From Clostridia bacterium (GTDB lineage Bacteria; Bacillota; Clostridia; Christensenellales; Aristaeellaceae), in contig JAKSPZ010000006.1 in assembly GCA_024404395.1 (NCBI GenBank), positions 1 to 15,842 of the forward strand: a stretch of 15,842 bases of DNA. The letters are read 5' to 3'. Positions 1-9,673 of the stretch are shown here, piece after piece. A program made the translations under genes and the position numbers. The notes under the pieces are model-generated. The model saw only the letters and a list, made by a program, of their open reading frames with translations, searched no databases and had not been told where the DNA came from. Every line of letters begins with the position of its first letter. The stretch's first letter is position 1.

Positions 1-2198
1 TCGCAGTTCGAGACGTACACTATTCGCATTATTCCCGTATCTGCCCGATCGAGACTCCTGAAGGTCCGAACATCGGTCTGATCGGTTCTCTGGCAACCTA
101 CGCCCGCATCAACGAGTACGGCTTCATCGAGGCGCCCTATCGCCGCATCGATAAGGAGACCGGCGTCATCACCGACGAGATCATCTACATGACCGCCGAT
201 GAAGAGGATAAGTACATCATCGCTCAGGCCAACGAGCCTCTGGATGACCAGCATCGCTTCCTCCACGACCGCATCACCGTTCGCCGCCGCGAAGAGATCA
301 TCGAAGTCGAAGCCAAGACCGTTGACTTCATCGACGTTTCTCCCCGCCAGCTGATCTCCGTTGCAACCGGTATGATCCCCTTCCTGGAGAACGACGACGC
401 AAACCGCGCGCTGATGGGTTCCAACATGCAGCGTCAGGCTGTCCCGCTGCTCTGCCCCGAAGCCCCCGTGGTCGGTACCGGTATCGAGTACAAGGCCGCC
501 TGTGACTCCGGTGTCGTTCAGAAGGCACGTCAGGACGGTGTCGTTGTCCGCGTTACCGCCGATGAGATCGTCATCCGTGACGAGGCCGGCGAGGATCACC
601 TCTACCGTCTGCAGAAGTTCACCCGTTCCAACCAGTCCACCTGCATCAACCAGCATCCCATCGTTTCCGAGGGTGAAGTGGTCGTGGCAGGTCAGCCCAT
701 CGCCGACGGTCCCGCGACCGACAACGGCGAGATCGCTCTGGGCCGCAACGCCCTGATCGGCTTCATGACCTGGGAAGGCTACAACTACGAGGACGCCGTC
801 CTGCTGTCTGAGCGCCTGGTCAAGGAAGACATGTACACCTCCATCCATCTGGAGGAGTACGAGTCCGAAGCCCGCGATACCAAGCTTGGACCGGAAGAGA
901 TCACCCGTGATATCCCCGGTGTCGGCGAGGACGCCCTGCGCGACCTTGACGAGCGCGGTATCATCCGTATCGGCGCGGAAGTCCGTGCCAATGACATCCT
1001 GGTCGGTAAAGTCACCCCCAAGGGCGAGACCGAGCTGACCGCGGAAGAGCGCCTGCTGCGCGCCATCTTCGGCGACAAGGCCCGCGAAGTCCGCGATACC
1101 TCCCTCCGTGTGCCTCACGGCGAGTTCGGTATCATCGTCGATGTCAAGATCTTCACCCGTGAGAATCATGACGAGCTGTCTCCCGGCGTCAACGAGATGG
1201 TTCGCGTCTACATCGCCCAGAAGCGTAAGATCTCCGTCGGCGATAAGATGGCAGGCCGCCATGGTAACAAGGGTGTTGTCTCCCGCATCCTCCCCGAAGA
1301 GGATATGCCCTTCCTGGCAGACGGTACTCCCCTGGATATCGTTCTGAATCCTCTGGGCGTTCCCTCTCGAATGAACATCGGTCAGGTTCTGGAAGTGCAT
1401 CTGGGTCTGGCTGCCCGTGCCCTCGGCTGGCACGTCGCCACCCCCTGCTTCGACGGCGCCCGCATGGAAGACATCAGCGAGCTGCTTGAGCAGGCTGCCC
1501 AGGTTCCCGACGCTCCTCTCTTCGACGCGAAGGGTCGTCCCACCATCCAGTACAACAAGATCGGCATCAACCGTACCGGCAAGCTGTGGCTGTACGACGG
1601 CCGCACCGGCGAGCGCTTTGACAACCCCGTCACTGTCGGTTACATGTACTATCTGAAGCTGCATCATCTGGTCGACGATAAGATCCATGCCCGTTCCACC
1701 GGTCCGTACAGCCTGGTTACTCAGCAGCCTCTGGGCGGTAAAGCTCAGTTCGGCGGCCAGCGTTTCGGTGAGATGGAAGTTTGGGCGCTGGAAGCTTACG
1801 GCGCCTCCCACGTGCTGCAGGAGATCCTGACGGTCAAGTCCGACGATACCGCCGGCCGCGTCAAGACCTACGAAGCCATCGTCAAGGGTCAGAACATCCC
1901 CGATCCCGGCATTCCCGAGTCCTTCAAGGTCCTCATTAAGGAACTCCAGTCCCTGGCACTGGATATCCGTGTCCTCGACGCCAACAACGAAGAGATCGAG
2001 CTCCGCGAGCTGGATGACGACGTTTACGGCACCGAAAGCGAATTCAAGGACGAGCTGGTTCCCAGCCTGCCCTCCGACTTCGGCGGCATGGAAGAAGAGG
2101 AAGAGGAATCCGCAGAAGCGGAAGCTTTCGACTTCGATGAGCTCGACTTCGATGACGACGATCTGTCCATCGACGGCGACGACGACTTCAACATTTAA
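1..2198 (+). CDS. rpoB: RNA polymerase beta subunit, 3' part (5' end outside window)
   Basis: This is the C-terminal 731 codons of the beta subunit of DNA-dependent RNA polymerase; the reading frame is open from base 3, so roughly 500 N-terminal residues lie outside the window. It starts within the rifampicin cluster II region ([14 protein letters not shown], bases 39-80). Next comes the hybrid-binding region, with the two active-site lysines of [12 protein letters not shown] at 1245-1247 and 1269-1271 (E. coli K1065 and K1073 equivalents). The C-terminal clamp segment [20 protein letters not shown] is near 1735-1793. The protein ends in a very acidic Glu/Asp tail (about 2083-2195), a common feature of the family in Firmicutes. 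A serine replaces the usual glycine before [10 protein letters not shown] (bases 33-35). It is followed after 62 nt by rpoC and is presumably cotranscribed with it, the usual rpoBC arrangement. Confidence 0.98.
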   Translation, partial: AVRDVHYSHYSRICPIETPEGPNIGLIGSLATYARINEYGFIEAPYRRIDKETGVITDEIIYMTADEEDKYIIAQANEPLDDQHRFLHDRITVRRREEIIEVEAKTVDFIDVSPRQLISVATGMIPFLENDDANRALMGSNMQRQAVPLLCPEAPVVGTGIEYKAACDSGVVQKARQDGVVVRVTADEIVIRDEAGEDHLYRLQKFTRSNQSTCINQHPIVSEGEVVVAGQPIADGPATDNGEIALGRNALIGFMTWEGYNYEDAVLLSERLVKEDMYTSIHLEEYESEARDTKLGPEEITRDIPGVGEDALRDLDERGIIRIGAEVRANDILVGKVTPKGETELTAEERLLRAIFGDKAREVRDTSLRVPHGEFGIIVDVKIFTRENHDELSPGVNEMVRVYIAQKRKISVGDKMAGRHGNKGVVSRILPEEDMPFLADGTPLDIVLNPLGVPSRMNIGQVLEVHLGLAARALGWHVATPCFDGARMEDISELLEQAAQVPDAPLFDAKGRPTIQYNKIGINRTGKLWLYDGRTGERFDNPVTVGYMYYLKLHHLVDDKIHARSTGPYSLVTQQPLGGKAQFGGQRFGEMEVWALEAYGASHVLQEILTVKSDDTAGRVKTYEAIVKGQNIPDPGIPESFKVLIKELQSLALDIRVLDANNEEIELRELDDDVYGTESEFKDELVPSLPSDFGGMEEEEEESAEAEAFDFDELDFDDDDLSIDGDDDFNI

Positions 2199-2202
2199 TT
2201 GT

Positions 2203-2220
2203 TTACGCCGCGCGGCGTAA
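2203..2220. repeat. Perfect 18-bp palindrome in the rpoB-rpoC gap
   Basis: TTACGCCGCGCGGCGTAA is its own reverse complement and starts 4 nt after the rpoB stop. As RNA it could fold into a 7-bp stem with a GCGC loop. No T-run follows, so it is not a classical intrinsic terminator. It could be an RNA-processing or pausing site, or an mRNA stabiliser between the two subunit genes. The role is inferred; the palindrome is directly visible. Confidence 0.7.
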
Positions 2221-2244
2221 CCCGCCGCGCGCTTGACCGATAAG

Positions 2245-2260
2245 AAGGGAGAGCTGCTCC

Positions 2261-2263
<3 letters not shown>
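2245..2263 (+). promoter_or_regulatory. Ribosome binding site fixing the TTG start of rpoC
   Basis: AAGGGAG at 2245-2251 lies 9 nt before the TTG at 2261. The only nearby alternative, ATG at 2279 (codon 7), has no purine-rich element at the right distance and would shorten the protein relative to the family. The TTG start is therefore preferred. Confidence 0.8.
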
Positions 2264-5827
<3,564 letters not shown>

Positions 5828-5832
5828 TTAAA

Positions 5833-5875
5833 CACATGCCCTTCCTCGTAAGGGGGAAGGGCATGCCTGTCTTTT
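5833..5875 (+). terminator. Hairpin terminator/attenuator after rpoC
   Basis: CATGCCCTTCC (5835-5845) pairs perfectly with GGAAGGGCATG (5855-5865). Two more pairs (T-G and C-G) leave a 5-nt loop. A T-rich stretch, TGTCTTTT, follows at 5868-5875. The hairpin is strong but the U-tract starts 2 nt late and is interrupted, so termination may be partial. It ends one base before the ribosome binding site of the PAP2 gene, leaving no room for a separate promoter there. Confidence 0.8.
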
Positions 5876-5884
5876 GGAGGTACC

Positions 5885-6838
5885 ATGGATATACGTTACC
5901 TTTTGTTCCTGCAATCGCTGCGCAATGCATCGCCGCAGTGGCTGCAGGTCGTGTTCTACTGGATCTCGGAATTCATCCACGGCTATCTGCCCATCGGCAT
6001 CATGGCGATCATCTACTGGTGCCTGAGCAAACGCATGGGCACGCTGATGCTGATGCAGGCCAGCGGTGCCAACTTTGTGACCCAGACGGTCAAGAACATT
6101 GCCTGTGTCTATCGCCCGTGGGTGAAGGATCCCGCCATCATTCCCTATGAAGGGACGCTGAAGAACGCAACGGGCTATTCTTTCCCCAGCGGGCACAGCA
6201 CTGCGGCGGTAGGGTTCTATGGATTGCTGGCGAAATGGGCGAAGGACAAAAAGCGCATCTGGGCTGCGGTGCTGTGCATCGTGCTGATGCTGCTGACCTG
6301 CTTCTCCCGCAACTGGCTGGGCGCGCATACGCCTCAGGACGCGGTCGCGGCGATGGCACTGGCACTGGTCTGCCTGCTGGTCTTCAGCAAACTGCTGCGC
6401 TGGGTGGACGCACATCCCGAGAAGGATGTAGTCGTCGCTGCTGTAGCGGTGGTGCTGTGTGTGGCAATGGTAATCTTCGCACTTTTCCGTCCCTATCCAA
6501 TGGATTACAACGAGGCCGGTGAGCTGCTGGTGGATCCCTTTGATATGATCACCGACTGCATGACCAATGCTGCGCTGTTCGGAGGCTTCATGATCGGCTG
6601 GTGCATCGAGCGCCGCTGCATCGGATTCAAGGTCGAGGGCAGTGCGAAAGACCGCGTGCTCCGCGCCGTGATCGGACTCATCATCGTTCTTGCCGTGAAG
6701 GGACTGACCTCCGTACTGCTGAAGCCCGTGCTGCACGTCTACGCCTACAAGCTGATCTCGTACACCCTCGTCGCCCTGAGCGTCACGATCTTGGCACCGC
6801 TTGCTTTTATGGCTGTGGAGAAGCGTCGGAAAGGTTGA
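5885..6838 (+). CDS. PAP2-family membrane phosphatase
   Basis: This is a 317-residue multi-pass membrane protein of the type 2 phosphatidic acid phosphatase superfamily (PF01569). All three signature blocks are present: K70 to R77-P78 (KNIACVYRP), P101-S102-G103-H104 (PSGH), and S141-R142 with H148 and D152 (SRNWLGAHTPQD). H104 and H148 are the expected catalytic histidines, acting on a lipid phosphate or diphosphate at the membrane face. Hydrophobic segments near 20-46, 105-118, 125-140, 153-168 and 183-202, plus several in the last 110 residues, suggest about seven or eight membrane helices. The last third beyond the PAP2 core is an extra hydrophobic region I cannot assign. GGAGG at 5876-5880 precedes the ATG by 4 nt. 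Substrate is unknown; undecaprenyl pyrophosphate or phosphatidate are possibilities. Expression probably depends on read-through of the rpoC terminator or on a promoter inside rpoC. Confidence 0.9.
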   Translation: MDIRYLLFLQSLRNASPQWLQVVFYWISEFIHGYLPIGIMAIIYWCLSKRMGTLMLMQASGANFVTQTVKNIACVYRPWVKDPAIIPYEGTLKNATGYSFPSGHSTAAVGFYGLLAKWAKDKKRIWAAVLCIVLMLLTCFSRNWLGAHTPQDAVAAMALALVCLLVFSKLLRWVDAHPEKDVVVAAVAVVLCVAMVIFALFRPYPMDYNEAGELLVDPFDMITDCMTNAALFGGFMIGWCIERRCIGFKVEGSAKDRVLRAVIGLIIVLAVKGLTSVLLKPVLHVYAYKLISYTLVALSVTILAPLAFMAVEKRRKG

Positions 6839-6864
6839 TATTGACGAGCCGAGTGTGCTATAAT
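6835..6864 (+). promoter_or_regulatory. Extended -10 promoter of the cytidylate-kinase-like gene
   Basis: TATAAT at 6859-6864 is preceded by TGC (6856-6858), giving an extended -10. TTGATA at 6835-6840 is the best -35, with an 18-nt spacer, and overlaps the stop codon of the PAP2 gene. TTGACG at 6841-6846 is closer to consensus but only 12 nt from the -10, so it is unlikely to be used. A start near 6871 would give a leader of about 28 nt carrying GGGAGG at 6885-6890. Confidence 0.75.
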
Positions 6865-6898
6865 GCAGACATAAGCGATTCGTTGGGAGGCTATTGGT

Positions 6899-7498
6899 AT
6901 GAAGAAAATCATTACCGTCAGCCGTGAGTTCGGCAGCGGCGGCAGAACGATTGCGAAGAAGCTTGCCGAGCGCCTTGGCTACAAGTACTACGACAAGGAA
7001 CTGGTGGAACAGGTCGCGCTGGAGAGCGGTTTCGATGCCGCGTTTATCGCGGAGCACAGCGAATTCGCCCCCAAGAAGAGCGGACTCGGTTTCCTGTTCA
7101 CCGCTGAGAGCGGCTCGCCCCTGACCGGCGGCATGTCGACGGCGGATTTCCTCTGGTGCGTTCAGCGCGAGGTCATTCTCAAGCTGGCGGAAGGGGAGCC
7201 CTGCGTCATCGTCGGCCGCTGTGCGGACTACATTCTGAAAGACCGCCCCGATGCCCTGCACGTCTTCATCCATGCGCCGCTGGCGTACCGCATCGACCAC
7301 GTGCTGACCCATTACGGACAGTCCGACGTCGCACCCGAAGTACGTCTCGAGGACAAGGGCAAGCGCCGCAGTCGATACTACAGACGCTACACCGGCCGCG
7401 AATGGGGCATGTCCGAGAACTACAATATCTCGCTGGACACCTCGCTGATGAGCATCGACAGATGCGTTGATATCATCGAAGAGATGGTGAAGCAGTAA
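6899..7498 (+). CDS. Cytidylate-kinase-like family protein (P-loop)
   Basis: This 199-residue protein resembles the cytidylate kinase-like family (PF13189) common in Clostridia. It begins with MKKIITVSREFGSGGRTIAK, a variant P-loop (residues 11-16) in which arginine stands where classical Walker A motifs have lysine. A central CVIVGRCADYIL segment (about 102-113) follows, then a basic LID-like stretch, EDKGKRRSRYYRRYTG (about 151-166). It is probably a cytosolic nucleoside monophosphate kinase-type protein. Members are often annotated as cytidylate kinases, but the true substrate is not established, and canonical cmk would normally be a separate gene. GGGAGG lies 8 nt before the ATG. It has its own promoter and ends just before the palindromic terminator at 7499-7536, so it looks monocistronic. 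Confidence 0.88.
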   Translation: MKKIITVSREFGSGGRTIAKKLAERLGYKYYDKELVEQVALESGFDAAFIAEHSEFAPKKSGLGFLFTAESGSPLTGGMSTADFLWCVQREVILKLAEGEPCVIVGRCADYILKDRPDALHVFIHAPLAYRIDHVLTHYGQSDVAPEVRLEDKGKRRSRYYRRYTGREWGMSENYNISLDTSLMSIDRCVDIIEEMVKQ

Positions 7499-7536
7499 AA
7501 GAAAAGTCGGAAAGCAATTGCTTTCCGACTTTTCTT
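7499..7536. terminator. Bidirectional terminator, perfect 38-nt palindrome
   Basis: Bases 7499-7536 are exactly self-complementary (half-site AAGAAAAGTCGGAAAGCAA, centre between 7517 and 7518). The outer arms are A-rich on the left and T-rich on the right, so each strand reads a GC-containing hairpin followed by U-rich RNA. It lies directly after the plus-strand kinase-like gene and overlaps the last two bases of the minus-strand DUF2284 stop codon. One element therefore ends both converging transcripts. Confidence 0.93.
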
Positions 7537-8077
7537 ATGCGTCGAATACGAACAGTCCGAAGAAGGCGATGAGACCGGGACCGCAGTCGTACTCCAGTCC
7601 GCAGTGGTCTGCCAGCTTCTTCACGAAGATACAGAAGGCAGACATGCAGGAGAATTGGAGATCGGGGGAGCGGCAGGGCTCGCCCATTGTGATGGCGCAA
7701 GGATTGCACATGGAACATCCGCCGGCGCCCACGGGGAACCCGGGAACGCCCAGCGCGCGCAGCTTCTTCGTCAGCTTGATGGTAGCGGCGTTGTGACGGC
7801 CCTTGGCGGCCTTGGTAGCCTTGCCGTCGCCGATGTCCGAAATGTCCCAGATGGTCTGCAGGACAAGGGCGTGGGAATGGGCAAGGATACGCTGCTTCAT
7901 CTCCTCCACGGTGCCGCAGTCCGGGGGACAAGCGTAGTTGACACCGTACTTGCCGCAGAGGTTCTCTTCGCAATAGGGGCGAAAGCTCGGGTCGAAGACA
8001 ATGTCTTTGGTCTCTGTTATCGCCGCGGCGGCAAAACCCATATCCGCCGCGAGGGCGATCATCTGTTCAAAATCCAT
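7535..8077 (-). CDS. DUF2284 predicted metal-binding protein
   Basis: This 180-residue cysteine-rich protein matches the DUF2284 family (PF10050), described as predicted metal-binding; no activity is established. Cysteines visible are C36, C41, C50, C54 (the C50-P-P-x-C54 block follows YGVNYA), then C121-x2-C124-x2-C127, C135, C144, C149 and C159. This grouping would suit an iron-sulfur cluster or zinc, which is inference. No signal peptide or clear membrane segment is seen, so it is probably cytosolic. AGGA (8086-8089 on the plus strand, read in reverse) lies 8 nt before the ATG. The start is 12 nt after the stop of the 185-residue membrane protein gene, making it the last gene of the motor-like operon, with the palindromic terminator overlapping its stop codon. 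Whether it works with the motor or is only cotranscribed is unknown. Confidence 0.88.
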   Translation of the reverse strand: MDFEQMIALAADMGFAAAAITETKDIVFDPSFRPYCEENLCGKYGVNYACPPDCGTVEEMKQRILAHSHALVLQTIWDISDIGDGKATKAAKGRHNAATIKLTKKLRALGVPGFPVGAGGCSMCNPCAITMGEPCRSPDLQFSCMSAFCIFVKKLADHCGLEYDCGPGLIAFFGLFVFDA

Positions 8078-8089
8078 GATCGTTTTCCT

Positions 8090-8647
8090 TTAGTCCACGG
8101 GCATCAGCAGGTCGGCGTCGTCGTGATCGCTCTCCAGCAGGATGTTGGTCTGCTGCATGCCGCCGATCTTCCACTTCGTGCCGTCGCGGACGAGGGTCAG
8201 GTTGTATCGACCGCCCTGCCACTTCGGGATCTCCTTCGGGACCTCGGAAGCGCGGCTGGAAACGACACTGCCGTTGATGACGGGAATGCGCTCTACAACG
8301 GTGCAGGTGGCGTAGTTGTCCCAAGGCCAGGACCACATCTTTTCGATCTTCAATTCGTATTCGAAGTCGGAGATGCGGTAATCGGCATAGACGGAGGTGC
8401 CGTCGAAGGCGCCGGACAGCGCCACGTCGGCGTTGAGGAAATCGTAGGTGAAGTACTTGTTCAGCTCCTCGGCGTCATCGCGGGTGAGGATGACGTCGGC
8501 ACGCTTCTCCAGACCTTCGTCCAATACGGTGTAAACGTTGGCCAGATTCAGCCCCATGAAGAAGGCGCAGATCAGCATGCCGATGAGAATGCATGCGATG
8601 ATCAGGCGGGAGGCGATGAACCAAATCAGCTTGCGAATGTGTTTCAC
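8090..8647 (-). CDS. Single-pass membrane protein of unknown function, third gene of motor-like operon
   Basis: I do not recognise this 185-residue protein. It has a basic N-terminus (KHIRK), one long hydrophobic segment at about residues 11-36, and a soluble remainder expected outside the membrane by the positive-inside rule. A short amphipathic stretch (about 41-62) follows the membrane helix. The C-terminal part has alternating strand-like segments with several Trp/Tyr (about 86-163), ending in LVRDGTKWKI. That ending is reminiscent of the last strands of NTF2-like domains; the resemblance is weak and is inference only. The start is GTG at 8645-8647, supported by AAGGA 8 nt upstream; the nearby ATG is out of frame and meets a stop at once. 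The gene begins 4 nt after the stop of the OmpA-domain gene, which argues for coordinated production. A periplasm-like accessory or sensor subunit of the motor is possible. Confidence 0.8.
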   Translation of the reverse strand: MKHIRKLIWFIASRLIIACILIGMLICAFFMGLNLANVYTVLDEGLEKRADVILTRDDAEELNKYFTYDFLNADVALSGAFDGTSVYADYRISDFEYELKIEKMWSWPWDNYATCTVVERIPVINGSVVSSRASEVPKEIPKWQGGRYNLTLVRDGTKWKIGGMQQTNILLESDHDDADLLMPVD

Positions 8648-8651
8648 TTGA

Positions 8652-9653
8652 TCATTCCTTCGTTTCGTCGGAAGTGTCGTCCGCCTCGAGAATGGTGCGG
8701 AGCTGTTCGACCATCTGATCGTCTGTCAGACGGAACTTGAAAACAACGCGGCGGGAAGCGTCCATGTCTTCATGCCCGCGGGCATCCAGCACGGGATCGC
8801 TGTTGGAGCGTCCGTTGATGGTGATGATGGAGCGCAGGGTCATCTTCTGCTGATGGGAGATGCCGCGATATTCATCGGAGAGGATGTAGCTGGCCACGGC
8901 ACCCGCGCGCTGCAGGGACAGGTCCAGATTGGAGATGTAGTCGCCCACGGAGTCGGTGTGACCTTCGACGATGACTTCTGCCACATAGGGGCGGTACTCG
9001 TCGGAGAACAGAACGCTGAGGTAGATGTTGAGGAAGGCATCGATGGAGGCCTTACCTGCGTCGCTCAGGTTGTATTCGCCGGTGGAGAAGAGGACGTCGC
9101 TCTCCAGAATGATGGCACCCGAAGCGGGATCGACGGCGGCATTGATGTTGGCGGCGCGAAGAGCGTCGGAAAGGGAGGAGATCAGTCTGGGCTTCAGACC
9201 GATCAGAGATTCGATCTGGGTCTGCTGATCGTCCAGCTGTGCCTGCTGCGCGGTGACCAGTGCCTGTGCGGTCTCCAGCTCTGTCTGCTGAACGATGAGG
9301 GCGGCCTGTGCCGTTTCCAGATCGGTCTGGGCGACGGAGAGGTCAGCCTGCGCGGTCGCGAGGTCGGTCTGGGCGGTGATCAGGGTTGCCTGTGCGGTAG
9401 CCAGGTCCGATTCCGCTGTTGCCAGACGGGTGCGCTCCTCCTCCAGCGCGGCGTTGGCGGTGTCCAGTGCCGTCTGCTGGATGGCGAGCTCCTGCATGGA
9501 GGTCTCGTAGTGGTCGAAGTACTGATACATGATGTAGAACATGATCAGTATGATGATGAGCAGAAGACAGCTCATCAGGTCTGAGAAGCTCAGCCAGAAG
9601 CTGCCGTCATTGCGGCTGCCGCGGCGGCTGCGCCTTGATCGGTACATGCGCAT
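8652..9653 (-). CDS. MotB/ZorB-like stator protein with coiled-coil stalk and OmpA-type peptidoglycan-binding domain
   Basis: This is a 333-residue protein in three parts. Residues 1-17 are very basic, and one membrane helix spans about 22-43. It carries WLSFSDLMSCLLLIIILIMF, in which D25 sits where MotB and ZorB place the ion-path aspartate. Residues 61-151 form 13 uninterrupted heptads with Leu/Val/Ile at one core position and mostly Ala at the other. Residues about 180-310 form an OmpA/MotB C-terminal domain, including VIVEGHTDSVG (D234) and LSLQRAGAV (R249), the pair that normally contacts the peptide stem of peptidoglycan. GGAGG lies 9 nt before the ATG. It starts 20 nt downstream of the channel gene stop. 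Together the two encode an ion-driven motor-type complex anchored to the cell wall. Ordinary flagellar MotB is unlikely because no flagellar genes are near and the long stalk is atypical. Confidence 0.9.
   Translation of the reverse strand: MRMYRSRRSRRGSRNDGSFWLSFSDLMSCLLLIIILIMFYIMYQYFDHYETSMQELAIQQTALDTANAALEEERTRLATAESDLATAQATLITAQTDLATAQADLSVAQTDLETAQAALIVQQTELETAQALVTAQQAQLDDQQTQIESLIGLKPRLISSLSDALRAANINAAVDPASGAIILESDVLFSTGEYNLSDAGKASIDAFLNIYLSVLFSDEYRPYVAEVIVEGHTDSVGDYISNLDLSLQRAGAVASYILSDEYRGISHQQKMTLRSIITINGRSNSDPVLDARGHEDMDASRRVVFKFRLTDDQMVEQLRTILEADDTSDETKE
9201..9473 (-). repeat. Thirteen tandem 7-residue (21-nt) units encoding the coiled-coil stalk
   Basis: The stretch encodes 13 consecutive heptads, residues 61-151. 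The best conserved units are SDLATAQ, TDLATAQ, TDLETAQ and TELETAQ. The nucleotide units are similar but not identical, so the array is degenerate. At about 0.15 nm rise per residue the helix would be roughly 13.5 nm long. Such arrays can change length by slippage in units of 21 nt. Confidence 0.8.
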
Positions 9654-9673
9654 GGTCAGTGTCCTCCGTCAGC

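Noticed and set aside
6841..6864. TTGACG as the -35 partner of the TATAAT at 6859
   Set aside because: The spacer would be only 12 nt. TTGATA at 6835-6840 gives 18 nt, and the extended -10 makes a strong -35 unnecessary.
7604..8740. A 378-codon plus-strand frame across DUF2284 and the small membrane protein gene
   Set aside because: It spans two well-supported minus-strand genes, each with a ribosome binding site and proper spacing. Its own product has no recognisable motif.
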